Source: Streptomyces sp. NBC_00536
GTDB lineage: Bacteria; Actinomycetota; Actinomycetes; Streptomycetales; Streptomycetaceae
Direction of reading: 5' to 3'
Assembly (NCBI RefSeq): GCF_036346295.1
Contig: NZ_CP107819.1
Span: forward strand, 7,874,001-7,938,000
DNA: 64,000 nt
A program made the translations under genes and the position numbers. The notes below the pieces were generated by a model. The model was given only the letters and a program-made list of their open reading frames with translations. It did not search any database and had not been told where the DNA came from. This document shows, piece after piece, positions 45,010 through 53,466 of the stretch. Each line of letters begins with the position of its first letter. Within the stretch, counting starts at the first letter, position 1.

Positions 45010-45115
45010 GACTTCGGCCCCCTTCCCCGGTGACCCTCGGCCGACGCCCGGGCCGCGACCGAGGTGTCCACGGGAGGGAGCAAGACGTACGGGCGCGAGA
45101 AGGGCCGTCAGTCGG

Positions 45116-45587
45116 ATGACCGAGGAGAAGCAGGGCTTCTGCATCCTGTGCAAGTCGAAGTGCGGCGCGCTGTACACGGTCGAGAACGGCCGGCTCACCG
45201 GCGTACGCCCCGACCCCGGGCATCCGACCGGCGCCGCCATGTGCCAACGCCGCCCAGATCGAACGCGCCCTGGCCACCCTCTCCGCACTGACCGGCTCGT
45301 ACGACGCGCCCGGCGGCAACCGCCCGGTCTCCCCGCCCCCGTACACCCCCGTGACCCACCCGGGACAGCTCGCCCCCGAGCAGCGCGCCAAGGCCCTCGG
45401 CATCGACAAGCACCCGCTCGGCCCGCCCGCCGGCGGCTGGATCGACGCGGCCGACCACGACCACCTCTCCGAGGCCTACGCCGCCACGGGCGACCTCGAT
45501 CCGGTCGAGATCCGGGACACCGAATTCGCCTACGGGCTGGACGTCGTCCTCGACGGACTGGCGCTACGGCTGCCGCGCGCCGTGTGA
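45116..45587 (+). pseudogene. Chimeric gene remnant: molybdopterin oxidoreductase pieces joined to a TetR C-terminus
   Basis: The ATG at 45116 starts a 4Fe-4S N-terminal domain of a molybdopterin oxidoreductase: GFCILCKSKCGALYTVENGRL, ending GAAMC at about 45244. From 45246 a different frame (+1) continues NAAQIERALATLSALTGS and YDAPGGN, which is an internal segment of the same family several hundred residues further on. The same frame then runs into HLSEAYAATGDLDPVEIRDT and FAYGLDVVLDGLALRLP, the usual end of a TetR regulator, and stops at 45587. So at least two deletions fused two genes. Neither part can be functional. No IS element is visible at the joints. Confidence 0.75.
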
Positions 45588-45660
45588 GGCCGTGCCGGCC
45601 GCGCCCTGGACGACCGCGAGGGTCGTGACGGTCGCCGGGGCGCGGCGGGCGGCGCCGGGG

Positions 45661-46485
45661 TCAGGCCTCGACGGAAGCGGGAACCTTCTCGTCCGCCGTG
45701 TCGGCGGCCGGGGCCGCCGCGGGTGCCTGCTCCTTCACCTCGGGCCGGGGCGCGGAGTACATGACCGAGCCCTGCTTGTTCTCCTTCTCGATGAGCCCCT
45801 TCTTGGCGAGGCCCTCCAGGGTGTTGCGCACCACCTGGACGGAGGCCGGCCGCTCGGGGTGTGACCGGGCCAGTTCGGCTGCCACCTCGCTCACCATGCG
45901 GGGTTCCGCGGCGCTGACGAGGAGGGCCAGGACGAGTTCGCGCCGCGGCGGTTCCGCGACGGTCTTCGCCTGCGTCCCGTGCGTCCCGGCGGTCTTCTTC
46001 ACCGGGGTCTTCTTCACCGCGGTGGCGGTGGCGGTGCTCTTGCGCGCGGCGGTCCTGGCCGTCTTGGCCGCAACGTCCGGCGCGGGTGCCTCGGCGGGTG
46101 CCTCGATGGGTGCCTCGACGGCCGCGTCGGCGGGCGCCTGGGTGGGCGCCGGGACCTGGGCCTTCTTGGCCTGCGCAGTCTTCCTGCCCGCCGCGCGGCC
46201 GGTGGCCTTCTTCGCTTCCCGGGGCCGCGGAACGGTCGCGCCGTCACCCCCGGCCGCCGGGACGGCAGACGGTACGGCCGCCGGTACGGATGCCGGGTCC
46301 GTGGGCAGTGTGCCCTGCATGCCGGAGAGCCAGCCCTCATCGGCCTTCAGTTGCTTGAGGCGGGCCTCCAGTTCCGTGAGCTGCGCGGAAATGTCTTCCT
46401 GTTCCTTGCGGTTGATTTCCAGATCTGCGGCGAACCGCTGCGCGTACACGTTGTGGATGGGCGTGCTGTCGGGCTCGTTGGCCAT
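45661..46485 (-). CDS. Coiled-coil / Lys-Ala-Pro linker / winged-helix protein, putative DNA-associated regulator
   Basis: A 274-aa protein. Residues ~10-50 (QEDISAQLTELEARLKQLKADE) form a coiled coil. Residues ~60-180 are low-complexity, rich in Ala, Pro, Lys and Thr, with histone-H1-like segments such as AKKATGRAAGRKTAQAKKAQ and KTARTAARKS. Residues ~183-250 form a winged helix (LVLALLVSAAEPRMVSEVAA, ARSHPERPASVQVVRNTLEGL, KKGLIEKENK). The organisation suggests dimerisation, DNA binding through a charged linker, and sequence-specific contacts. I recall orthologues in Streptomyces, none with known function. It is convergent with the remnant locus at 45116. Confidence 0.75.
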   Translation of the reverse strand: MANEPDSTPIHNVYAQRFAADLEINRKEQEDISAQLTELEARLKQLKADEGWLSGMQGTLPTDPASVPAAVPSAVPAAGGDGATVPRPREAKKATGRAAGRKTAQAKKAQVPAPTQAPADAAVEAPIEAPAEAPAPDVAAKTARTAARKSTATATAVKKTPVKKTAGTHGTQAKTVAEPPRRELVLALLVSAAEPRMVSEVAAELARSHPERPASVQVVRNTLEGLAKKGLIEKENKQGSVMYSAPRPEVKEQAPAAAPAADTADEKVPASVEA

Positions 46486-46641
46486 TGCGGCTCACTCTCC
46501 TCGTACCTCACGGTGTTGCTGCCAGATGCTATTCGCCATCGGACACCCGCAGTTCCTTCCCCGGAAAGTCCCCCGCACTCCTCCGGCGTGCTGTCCGCAT
46601 GTTTACGGGGCCGCGCAGGTCAGTGGGTGCATGATGACGGG

Positions 46642-47040
46642 ATGAGCGACCGCGACGATTTCCTGGTGTGGGTGAAGACCGACCTGTACGAGGCGGAACG
46701 TGCGTTGCACAACGGCAACGCGGCCCCGCGCCGGGCCATTTGGTCCCGCAAGGAGCCCGTGAGCGTCCTGGGTGCGTGGCGCAACGCCACCGGCCAGGAG
46801 GAAATCGACGGGCTCTTCACCGCTCTGGGTAAAAGTTTCTCCGACTGCACGTCGTACGCCTTTGAACTCCAGGCGTACGACGTATCGGGCGACATGGCGT
46901 ACACGACCGGCTTTGAACACACCTCCGTCTCGGTTGACGGACAGCCGCGCACCTACACCTTGCGGGCCACCCAGGTGTACCGCCGCGAGGACGGCGAGTG
47001 GAGGGTGGCCCACCGGCACGGCGACACCGTCACCCCGTGA
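46642..47040 (+). CDS. SnoaL/NTF2-like (DUF4440-type) protein
   Basis: A 132-aa cone-fold protein. The opening VKTDLYEAERALHNGNAAPRRAIWS and the ending RATQVYRREDGEWRVAHRHGD are typical of DUF4440/SnoaL-like proteins, which include ketosteroid isomerase-like enzymes and binding proteins. No catalytic assignment can be made. An unusual Met-Met-Thr-Gly run just upstream (46631) shows an alternative start. It precedes antiporter remnants. Confidence 0.82.
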   Translation: MSDRDDFLVWVKTDLYEAERALHNGNAAPRRAIWSRKEPVSVLGAWRNATGQEEIDGLFTALGKSFSDCTSYAFELQAYDVSGDMAYTTGFEHTSVSVDGQPRTYTLRATQVYRREDGEWRVAHRHGDTVTP

Positions 47041-47059
47041 CGGGCGGCCGGGGAGGCGG

Positions 47060-47254
47060 GTGGCGGCGATCCTCTGGTTTTCCGTGCGGTTCACCGTGTG
47101 GTGGACCGTGCTGACGGGCCTGACCCTGGTGCTCATCAGTGCGCCGGGCCCCGTCGAACTGGCCGTGGCCTGTGGTGTGGCGGCGCTCGCGAGCGGATTC
47201 GTGTGGTCGACGTTCCCGACGGCCCGCACCCGGATCTCGTACTGCACAGCCTGA
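47060..47254 (+). pseudogene. Truncated MnhE/MrpE-like antiporter subunit fragment
   Basis: A GTG at 47060 follows GGGAGG. It encodes LWFSVRFTVWWTVLTGLTLV, then SAPGPVELAVACGVAALASG, similar to the N-terminal membrane region of MnhE-type subunits of Mrp cation/proton antiporters, and stops at a TGA at 47252 after 64 residues. Full family members are about 150-170 aa. Assignment is moderate, from membrane pattern and context. Confidence 0.5.
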
Positions 47255-47794
47255 ACGGCCGCGGGGGCGGCGGCGTATGTGGTGTGCTCCGCCGTCACGG
47301 GCGGGGCGGTGCTCCGGGCGGCCGCCCGGATCTTCTGGGGGCTGGGCCCGAGGCCCGCCGAACGGCCGGGAGAGGCGGAGAGCACGGGGGAGGGCGAGGA
47401 GCCCGAGGTCCGGCTGCCCGAGGGGCGGGTTCCCTGGCCGATGGCCGCGGTCCCGGCCGTGCTCCTCGTCATGTGCCTGGCGGTCGGTGTCGTCCCCGGA
47501 CTCGTCGGGAGCCTGGCCCGGGGCGGCGAGCTGTTCACGGGGCACGCGGGGGCCCCGGGCGCGGCAACCGGATGGACCTCCGAGGGCGTGGCGCTGGGGC
47601 TGACGTCGGCGGTACTGGCCTGCCTCTGTGCGGGCGCCGCCCTCTTCGGCCGTACCGGGCACACCGCGCGTCACTCGGCGGCGGCTGCCCTGCGCCCGCT
47701 GCGACGCCTGCATTCGGGGCTGCTCGGGGACAATCTCGCCTGGCTCACCGTGGGCATGGCCGCCCTGTGCGTGACCCTGGCGCTGTACGTCTGA
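47255..47794 (+). pseudogene. C-terminal fragment of an MnhD/NuoN-type antiporter subunit
   Basis: In the same frame as the preceding fragment and right after its stop, the DNA encodes YVVCSAVTGGAVLRAAARIF, then PWPMAAVPAVLLVMCLAVGVVPG and GVALGLTSAVLACLCAGAALFG, the usual C-terminal end of large proton-pumping antiporter subunits. About 400 residues that should precede it are missing. A GTG at 47279 could initiate but would make only 171 residues with no pump domain. Together with 47060-47254 this is a deleted Mrp-like operon. Confidence 0.65.
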
Positions 47795-48046
47795 CCCGGG
47801 GGAGCCCCGGCGGTCCCGCCGGTGTCACTCCGGGGCGGGCGGTGCCCGCAGACAGGAGCAGCCCGAGGGCCCCGGCCCCGTCCGGCGCACGACCCGCCGC
47901 GGGCGCGCCCGCGTCACCTGTCCGGAGCGGGCCCGGTCGCGTGAGCCGAATGAAGCCCATCGTCCGAAAGCAGTGATCGTAGCTCTCTGGTGACAGGCGC
48001 ATTCGCCGTGTAGCTTCTCTTCCAGCTGTCGTGGTTCGCAGTCCCT

Positions 48047-48071
48047 GCCCGCGCCCTGGCGTGGGCGTTTT
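48047..48071 (+). promoter_or_regulatory. Hairpin and T-run in the cold-shock gene 5' leader
   Basis: A 9-base stem (48047-48055 with 48058-48066, one G-U) is followed by GTTTT. It resembles an intrinsic terminator placed 80 bases before the cold-shock start, or a temperature-sensitive leader structure. The 47795-48148 stretch otherwise has a promoter-like TAGCTT box at 48011-48016 and no gene. Confidence 0.45.
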
Positions 48072-48148
48072 GCTGTGCAGTGCCGGACCAGGGCGATCAC
48101 CTCCGGGTCCGCGCGGTGCGGATCCGACATCGACTGAGAGGCATCATC

Positions 48149-48352
48149 ATGGCCAGCGGAACCGTGAAGTGGTTCAACTCCGAAAAGGGCTTCGGCTTCA
48201 TCGCGCAGGACGGCGGCGGTCCGGACGTCTTCGCGCACTACTCCAACATCAACTCCACGGGCTACCGTGAGCTGCAGGAGGGCCAGGCCGTGACCTTCGA
48301 CATCACGCAGGGCCAGAAGGGCCCGCAGGCGGAGAACATCACCGCCGCCTGA
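48149..48352 (+). CDS. Cold-shock protein (CspA family)
   Basis: A 67-aa nucleic-acid-binding protein. [12 protein letters not shown] and DVFAHYS are the RNP1/RNP2 motifs, with the aromatic residues intact. It unwinds RNA at low temperature and is one of several paralogues in Streptomyces. The ATG follows GAGAGG; the 48080 in-frame start is rejected because it adds non-conserved residues. A strong terminator follows. Confidence 0.95.
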   Translation: MASGTVKWFNSEKGFGFIAQDGGGPDVFAHYSNINSTGYRELQEGQAVTFDITQGQKGPQAENITAA

Positions 48353-48374
48353 CCCGACCGGTCAGTACGGTCTC

Positions 48375-48415
48375 GTCCGCCCGCCACGGAGTCATCGATT
48401 CCGTGGCGGGCGGAC
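48375..48415 (+). terminator. Terminator of the cold-shock gene
   Basis: A perfect 16-bp stem (48375-48390 with 48400-48415) with a 9-base loop, 22 bases after the stop. Confidence 0.85.
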
Positions 48416-48434
48416 CCGCGTCCGGCCCGCGGGC

Positions 48435-48530
48435 TCCATGGCCCAGGGCGCGCTTGAGTCCGGTCCTGTTCATCGCCGACCGGCCCTCGATGCCGCGCTG
48501 CCCGGCCTCGTTGTAGAGCTGTTCCTTTCG
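48435..48530 (-). pseudogene. Relic of a Rho-N/SAP-like domain protein
   Basis: One minus-strand frame reads KEQLYNEAGQRGIEGRSAMN and RTGLKRALG, resembling the C-terminal KEELYxxAxxxGIxGRSxMxKxxLxxAL motif of small actinobacterial Rho N-terminal-like proteins. A TAG blocks the frame upstream at about 48556, and no start or ribosome site exists. It seems to be a remnant left between the cold-shock and DUF6213-like genes. Confidence 0.35.
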
Positions 48531-48562
48531 TCCCGGTGCTCCAGGGGTTCGCTACGGCGCCG

Positions 48563-48808
48563 TCAACCTTCCGGGCCCAGGGGCTCCGCCTGTGAGGTGA
48601 AGGCGATGCACTCCACGTCGATGCTGTCGGCGAGATCGTTCAGCACGCCGGCCATTCTCTCCACGACGTCACCGTCGATCTCCTCGTCGGCTTCGGCGGA
48701 ACGCCTCCAGTCCACGGCGAGCGTGCGCAGCAGGGCGGTCACGTGGTCCGCCGGGATCAGCGGGCCACCGTGGTCTCCCGGCACCAGCGGAAGGGTGACG
48801 TGGATCAT
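48563..48808 (-). CDS. Small conserved protein, DUF6213-like (81 aa)
   Basis: HVTLPLVPGDHGGPLIPADHV at the N-terminus and ADSIDVECIAFTSQA at the C-terminus match a small acidic actinobacterial family that I recall as DUF6213. It is soluble, without signal peptide. Function unknown. The upstream GGGAGGCAGCTCC carries its ribosome site. Confidence 0.7.
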   Translation of the reverse strand: MIHVTLPLVPGDHGGPLIPADHVTALLRTLAVDWRRSAEADEEIDGDVVERMAGVLNDLADSIDVECIAFTSQAEPLGPEG

Positions 48809-48987
48809 GGAGCTGCCTCCCGGGGCCGGTGCGCACGGGTCCGCGCTGTCGGGTCGGCGACCGGCGGTGCCGCCGCCGCCATCCGCCGCGCGCCTACCCC
48901 GCCGACGACGGGCGAACCACCCGCTTCCGCGCGGCGGGCCGCCGGGCCAGGGGTGATCATGGTGGGCCGGGGTAGCAGCAGGGCGTG

Positions 48988-50079
48988 ATGACGGTCGGTG
49001 TCGAAGAAGAGTATTTGCTGCTGGATGCCGTCACGGGGCTGCCCGCGCCCCTCGGGGAGGAGGTGCGCCGGGCGGCAGGTCTCGGCGCCATCGCGGAGCG
49101 TGACGAGGTCCAGGACGAGCTGCTCCAGGCGCAGGTCGAGGTGGCCACCGCCGTGTGTTCGAGCCTGGCGGAGGTGGGAGGCCATTTGCTGCGCCTGCGG
49201 CACGCGGTGGCCTCGGCCGCCGAGGCGAGCGGCTGCCGGATCGCGGCCACGGGCGCCGCGCCGCTGCGGGGCGCACTGCCCGTACCCGTGACGCGGACGC
49301 CGCGCTACCTGCGGATGGAGGGGGAGGCCCGGCAGCTGGTCGACGAGCACCTCATCTGCGGGATGCACGTCCACGTGGCGGTTCCCGGCCCGGAGACGGG
49401 GATCGCCGTGCTGAACCGGATCCGGGTGTGGCTGCCGACGCTGATGGCCATGTCCGCCAACTCGCCCGTGTGGGACGGACGGGACACCGGATTCGCGAGC
49501 TGGCGCACCATCGTGTTCGGCCGGTGGCCCGTCAGCGGAGCGCCGCCGTACTTCGACGGCGCCGCCGACTACGAGCGCCGCCTGGAGGCACTGGTGGCGT
49601 CCCGGGTGATCGCCGACCGTGGGCAGGTGTACTGGCAGGCGCGGCTCTCCGACCGTTACCCGACCGTCGAGGTGCGCTGCCCGGACGTCCAACTGCGCGC
49701 CGACGACGCCGTCATGCTCGCCGGGATCGTCCGCGCGCTGGTCGCCACCGCCATCACCGAGGAGCAGCAAGGCATCCCGCCGACGGCCGTGGCCCCGGAG
49801 CTGGTGCAGGCGGGGAACTGGCACGCGGCCCGCTACGGCCTGAACGGCACGCTCGTGGACCGGTACGGCCACCCGCACACCAGCGGCGACGTCCTGTGCT
49901 CGCTGCTGCGCCACATCACACCGGCCCTGGAGGCCTCCGGAGACTTCCGTCAGGTGAGCGCCCTCGTCCACCGGCTCCTGCGGGACGGCACCCCCGCGGA
50001 CCGCCAGCGGCGCGCCCTGGCCAAGGGCGGTCTGCCGGGGCTGATCGACCTGATCACCGGGGTGGACGAGGAGGACTGA
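48988..50079 (+). CDS. YbdK-type carboxylate-amine ligase (glutamate-cysteine ligase-like)
   Basis: A 363-aa member of the GCS2 family (YbdK/EgtA-like). [12 protein letters not shown] at the start contains the conserved Glu triad for Mg-ATP, with [14 protein letters not shown] (~128), [17 protein letters not shown] (~228) and [15 protein letters not shown] (~275). These enzymes form an amide between a carboxylate such as glutamate and an amine; streptomycetes carry several paralogues of unknown substrate. ATG 48988 is preceded immediately by a GTG, which could also start it. Confidence 0.88.
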   Translation: MTVGVEEEYLLLDAVTGLPAPLGEEVRRAAGLGAIAERDEVQDELLQAQVEVATAVCSSLAEVGGHLLRLRHAVASAAEASGCRIAATGAAPLRGALPVPVTRTPRYLRMEGEARQLVDEHLICGMHVHVAVPGPETGIAVLNRIRVWLPTLMAMSANSPVWDGRDTGFASWRTIVFGRWPVSGAPPYFDGAADYERRLEALVASRVIADRGQVYWQARLSDRYPTVEVRCPDVQLRADDAVMLAGIVRALVATAITEEQQGIPPTAVAPELVQAGNWHAARYGLNGTLVDRYGHPHTSGDVLCSLLRHITPALEASGDFRQVSALVHRLLRDGTPADRQRRALAKGGLPGLIDLITGVDEED

Positions 50080-50137
50080 CGCGGCCCGCCGCCGGGCTCC
50101 GCCGCCGGGTTCCGGCCCCGGGGCGACCGTACGCGCG

Positions 50138-50581
50138 TCACTTCTCCGGCGGCTGCCGACTGGCGGCCGTGACGGCCGACATCCAGGTGCGGGCCGCCTC
50201 CCGCTGTTCCGGGGTCAGCCCCTCTTCGAGCGCGGCCTCCCGCCGCAGGACGGCGGGCAGCGCCTCCTCGTAGCGCTTGGTGCCGAGGGGGGTGATGTGG
50301 AGCTGGTGCGTCCTGCGGTCGGTCGCGTGGGGGGAGCGGGTGATCAGGCCCTCGCGCTCCAGCGCCGTGAGCATCTCGTTGGCGGCCTGGCGGGTGCTTC
50401 CGCAGGAGCGGGCCACCTGGGCCGCCGAGAGGCCGGGGGACGTCGCGATCATCATGAGGGTCGCGAACCGTGGTGAGGTCAGCCCGAACTCCGCCAGCTC
50501 GGTCTCGATCGCCGACCGCATGCTGAGCCAGGCGTGGCGGACCACGAAGCTCAGCACCGGACCGTGACTCTGTTCGCCCAC
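50138..50581 (-). CDS. MarR-family transcriptional regulator
   Basis: A 147-aa regulator. VARSCGSTRQAANEMLTALEREGLITRSPHATDRRTHQLHITPLG is its winged helix. The GTG at 50581 was chosen because GGAAGG lies at 8 bases and the length fits the family; the open frame continues to 50794 across the divergent MFS gene. It is divergent from a drug-type MFS exporter and a perfect 16-bp palindrome lies between them. Confidence 0.85.
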   Translation of the reverse strand: MGEQSHGPVLSFVVRHAWLSMRSAIETELAEFGLTSPRFATLMMIATSPGLSAAQVARSCGSTRQAANEMLTALEREGLITRSPHATDRRTHQLHITPLGTKRYEEALPAVLRREAALEEGLTPEQREAARTWMSAVTAASRQPPEK

Positions 50582-50641
50582 GAGGTGACCTTCCCACACA
50601 TAGTCGACAGGAACTTGACGAGTTTTCCGTGATGCCTTGAC

Positions 50642-50657
50642 CGTCAGGTACCTGACG
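50642..50657. promoter_or_regulatory. Perfect 16-bp MarR operator over the exporter promoter
   Basis: CGTCAGGTACCTGACG is an exact palindrome. It starts inside a TTGACC -35 box (50637-50642), with TACTCT 19 bases downstream, so binding should block the exporter promoter. Confidence 0.7.
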
Positions 50658-50708
50658 AGTCTACTCTGGCGCAGCGCCGAAACCCTCCTGATCCGAAGGC
50701 AGTTACGC

Positions 50709-52331
50709 ATGTCATCCGCCACACCATCCACGCCATCCACGCCATCCACGCCGTCACCGACCTCGTTAGCTCCACGGGCATCGGCTCCGGCCACCCCGCC
50801 CCCGGCCCGTCAGCGGCTCATCCTCGGCGTCCTCGTCTTCGCCCAGCTGCTCATATGGCTCGACGGCACCATCCTGACCACCGCCTTCGAGACGCTGTCC
50901 GACCCCGTCCGCGGCCTGGGAGCCACCCCCGGCCAGCTCCAGTGGGCCACCGGCGCCTACACCCTGGCCTTCGCCGGTCTGATGTTCACCGGGGGAGCGT
51001 TCGGCGACCGGTTCGGGCACCGCAACACCCTGCTGGCGGGGATGGCCCTCTTCGGCGTCGCCTCGGCCCTCGCCGCTTACGCCGCCACCCCTGCCCAACT
51101 CATCGCGGGACGCGCCGTGATGGGCGCGGGAGCCGCGCTGCTCGTGCCGGCCACCATGGCCGTGGTCAGCTGGACCTTCGAGCCCGCCGAGCGCCCGGCG
51201 GCCTTCGGCATGCTGTCGTCCTTCGCCGGTGTCGGCCTCGCCGCGGGGCCGATCCTCGCCGGGGCGCTCCTCGCGGCGTTCTGGTGGGGCTCGGTGTTCC
51301 TCGTCAACGTCCCCGTGGTCCTCCTCGGCCTAGGCTTCATCGCGCGGTACGTGCCCAACTCCCGCAGCGCCCGGGCCCGTCGCCTCGACCCGGCCGGCCT
51401 GCTCCTGTCGACGGCGGGCCTGGGCACCCTCGCGTACGGCCTGATCCGCGCCGGCCAGGACGCGTCCTTCGCCCACCCGCGGGTCTGGGGATGCACCGCC
51501 GCGGGCATCGCGCTGCTCGGCGCGTTCGTCGTCACGGAGCTGCGGATCGCCCACCCCAGCTTCGACCCCCGGCTGCTGGCGCAGCGCCGCTTCGCCGCCG
51601 GGAACATCACCCTGATGATGGTCTTCCTGGCCTTGACGGCCGCGTCCTTCTACCTCGCCTTTTACTTGCAAGGCGCCCGCGGGTACTCGGCGTTCGACGC
51701 CTCGCTCCTGGCGCTCCCGGGAGCGCTCGGCGTGGTCGTCGGTTCGCCGATCGCCGTACGGCTGGCCCGCCGCACCTCCGTCCGGCTCGTCTCCTCGGTC
51801 TCACTGGCCGTCGCGGCCCTGGCGATGGGGTCGCTGGCCCTGTTCGGCGCGACCACGCCCATCGCCTGGTACTCGGCGGTCATGCTGGTCCAGGGCACGT
51901 CGATCGGCATGGTGATCGCCCCCGTCACCGGCGTCGTCCTGGGCTCCCTGCCGCTGGACCGGTCCGGCGCGGGCAGCGCGGTCAACAGCACCCTGCGCCA
52001 GACCGGCAGCGTGCTCGGCATCGCGGCGGGCGGCACCATCACCTCGATCGTCTACCGGCGCTCGATCGACGGCTCGCTGACCGGCCTCCCGGAATCCGTA
52101 CGCCAACAGGCCCGGGTCTCGGCCGAACTCGCCCGGCACGTGGCGGCCGCCAGGCACGACACCCGGCTCGCCGGAGCGGCCGACAGCGCGTTCCTGCACG
52201 CCATGCACGTCGGCGCGCTCTGGACGGCGGCCTTCGCGCTGACCGGCGCGGTGATCCTGGTCATCGGCTTCCGGCCGGACAGGGCGGCGCGGGCGGGAGA
52301 GCGGGGCCACTCCGCCCCGGCCGTGAAGTGA
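50709..52331 (+). CDS. EmrB/QacA-type MFS drug exporter (DHA2, 14 TM)
   Basis: A 540-aa transporter with 14 predicted helices. GTILTTAFETLSDPVRGLG opens helix 1, FGDRFGHRNTL is motif A, and GFIARYVP and LPLDRSGAGSAVNSTLRQTGSVLGIAAGGTI are family features (motif C region). It should export a drug or metabolite in exchange for protons. The N-terminus is Ser/Thr/Pro-rich, encoded by a 9-bp repeat. The ATG at 50709 follows GAAGG. The next genes start 70 bases later. Confidence 0.88.
   Translation: MSSATPSTPSTPSTPSPTSLAPRASAPATPPPARQRLILGVLVFAQLLIWLDGTILTTAFETLSDPVRGLGATPGQLQWATGAYTLAFAGLMFTGGAFGDRFGHRNTLLAGMALFGVASALAAYAATPAQLIAGRAVMGAGAALLVPATMAVVSWTFEPAERPAAFGMLSSFAGVGLAAGPILAGALLAAFWWGSVFLVNVPVVLLGLGFIARYVPNSRSARARRLDPAGLLLSTAGLGTLAYGLIRAGQDASFAHPRVWGCTAAGIALLGAFVVTELRIAHPSFDPRLLAQRRFAAGNITLMMVFLALTAASFYLAFYLQGARGYSAFDASLLALPGALGVVVGSPIAVRLARRTSVRLVSSVSLAVAALAMGSLALFGATTPIAWYSAVMLVQGTSIGMVIAPVTGVVLGSLPLDRSGAGSAVNSTLRQTGSVLGIAAGGTITSIVYRRSIDGSLTGLPESVRQQARVSAELARHVAAARHDTRLAGAADSAFLHAMHVGALWTAAFALTGAVILVIGFRPDRAARAGERGHSAPAVK
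50724..50750 (+). repeat. 9-bp tandem repeat encoding Pro-Ser-Thr
   Basis: Three perfect copies of CCATCCACG extend the N-terminal Ser/Thr/Pro-rich tail of the MFS exporter. Changes in copy number would keep the frame. Confidence 0.85.
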
Positions 52332-52388
52332 CATTCGTACGGCCGGAGTTGGTACGCCCGGCTCTGCCGGGGAAGCCACTCGCGTCCG

Positions 52389-52394
52389 TAGCGT
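52389..52394 (+). promoter_or_regulatory. -10-like box for leaderless ABC-2 operon
   Basis: TAGCGT ends 7 bases before ATG 52402, with no ribosome site in between. This fits a leaderless transcript or very short leader. Confidence 0.4.
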
Positions 52395-52401
52395 GAGCCG
52401 T

Positions 52402-53466
52402 ATGACGGACACGCGAGCACAGGAGCGCAAGAAGGCGCGTACGAGGGCACGCGGGAGGGCGTCCGAGGAGGCGCCGGGGCAGGCGTGGGCGGACCCGGCG
52501 GCGGCCTCCCCCGCGGTGAGCTTCCGGCACGCCACGAAGTCCTTCGGGCCCGTCCGCGCCGTGGCCGGCCTCGATCTCGACATCCCGTGCGGCGAGACCG
52601 TCGCCCTGCTCGGCCGCAACGGCGCAGGGAAGTCCACCGCCATCAGCCTGCTCCTCGGTCTGAACCAGCCCGACGAGGGCAGCGTCCGTCTCTTCGGCGA
52701 GAGCCCCGAGCGGGCGGTGCGCTGCGGGCTGGTCGGCGCGATGCTCCAGGAGGGCCGCGCCGTGCCACGGCTCACCGTGCGGGAACTGGTCACCTTCGTG
52801 GCCCGGACTTATCCGGCGCCGATGCCCGTCGCCGAGGCGCTCCGCCTGGCCGGGCTCACCGACCTCGCGGGGCGCCGCGTCGACCGGCTCTCCGGCGGCC
52901 AGGCCCAGAGGGTGCGCTTCGCCGTCGCCCTCGCCGGGAACCCCCGGCTGATCGTCCTCGACGAGCCGACCGCCGCGCTCGACGTGCAGGCGCGGCGCGC
53001 CTTCTGGGAGTCCATGCGCGACTACGCCCGGCGCGGGAACACCGTCGTGTTCTCCACCCACTACCTCGACGAGGCCGACGCCCACGCCGACCGCATCGTC
53101 GTCGTGGACCGGGGCCGGATCGTCGCGGACGACACCGGCGAGGGGCTGCGCCGCGCCGCCGGGGGTTCCCTCGTCGCCATCGACCTGGCCGGCGGCCCCC
53201 TCGGGGAGCCGGCAGTGGAACCGGCCGGGGAACTGGCCGCACTGCCCGGGGTGGTCGCCGTGGACATCCGCGGGGACCGGGCGCGGCTGCGGACGACGGA
53301 CCCGGACGCCACCGTCGTCGCCCTCGCCCGCCTCGGCGCGATCCGCGGCCTGGAAGTCGCGGCGGCCTCCCTCGAAGAGGCCTTCCTCGCCCTGACCGGA
53401 TCCGGTGCGCGGAGCCGCGACGAAGGCGGGTCCGACATCGGCGACGCCGTGGAGAGTGCCCGATGA
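52402..53466 (+). CDS. ABC-2 exporter, ATP-binding protein
   Basis: A 354-aa ATPase: Walker A GRNGAGKST (~72), signature LSGGQAQRV (~163), Walker B LIVLDEPTAALD (~185), switch His in FSTHYLDEADA. A C-terminal regulatory region (~250-350) lies after the core. It is the DrrA/NatA type that drives export with an ABC-2 permease. A basic, low-complexity N-terminus (ERKKARTRARGRAS) precedes the domain. The ATG at 52402 is used; a GTG at 52393 is in frame. It overlaps the permease start by four bases (ATGA). Confidence 0.9.
   Translation: MTDTRAQERKKARTRARGRASEEAPGQAWADPAAASPAVSFRHATKSFGPVRAVAGLDLDIPCGETVALLGRNGAGKSTAISLLLGLNQPDEGSVRLFGESPERAVRCGLVGAMLQEGRAVPRLTVRELVTFVARTYPAPMPVAEALRLAGLTDLAGRRVDRLSGGQAQRVRFAVALAGNPRLIVLDEPTAALDVQARRAFWESMRDYARRGNTVVFSTHYLDEADAHADRIVVVDRGRIVADDTGEGLRRAAGGSLVAIDLAGGPLGEPAVEPAGELAALPGVVAVDIRGDRARLRTTDPDATVVALARLGAIRGLEVAAASLEEAFLALTGSGARSRDEGGSDIGDAVESAR

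Noticed and set aside
47279..47794. Intact small membrane gene at 47279
   Set aside because: It reads as the C-terminal end of a much larger antiporter subunit, with missing N-terminus and no ribosome site.
45116..48560. Mobile element behind the decayed region
   Set aside because: No transposase, integrase or terminal inverted repeats were found; the remnants look like deletions.
50138..50794. MarR gene starting at 50794
   Set aside because: It would cover the operator, the MFS promoter and the first MFS codons; the GTG at 50581 has a ribosome site and family length.
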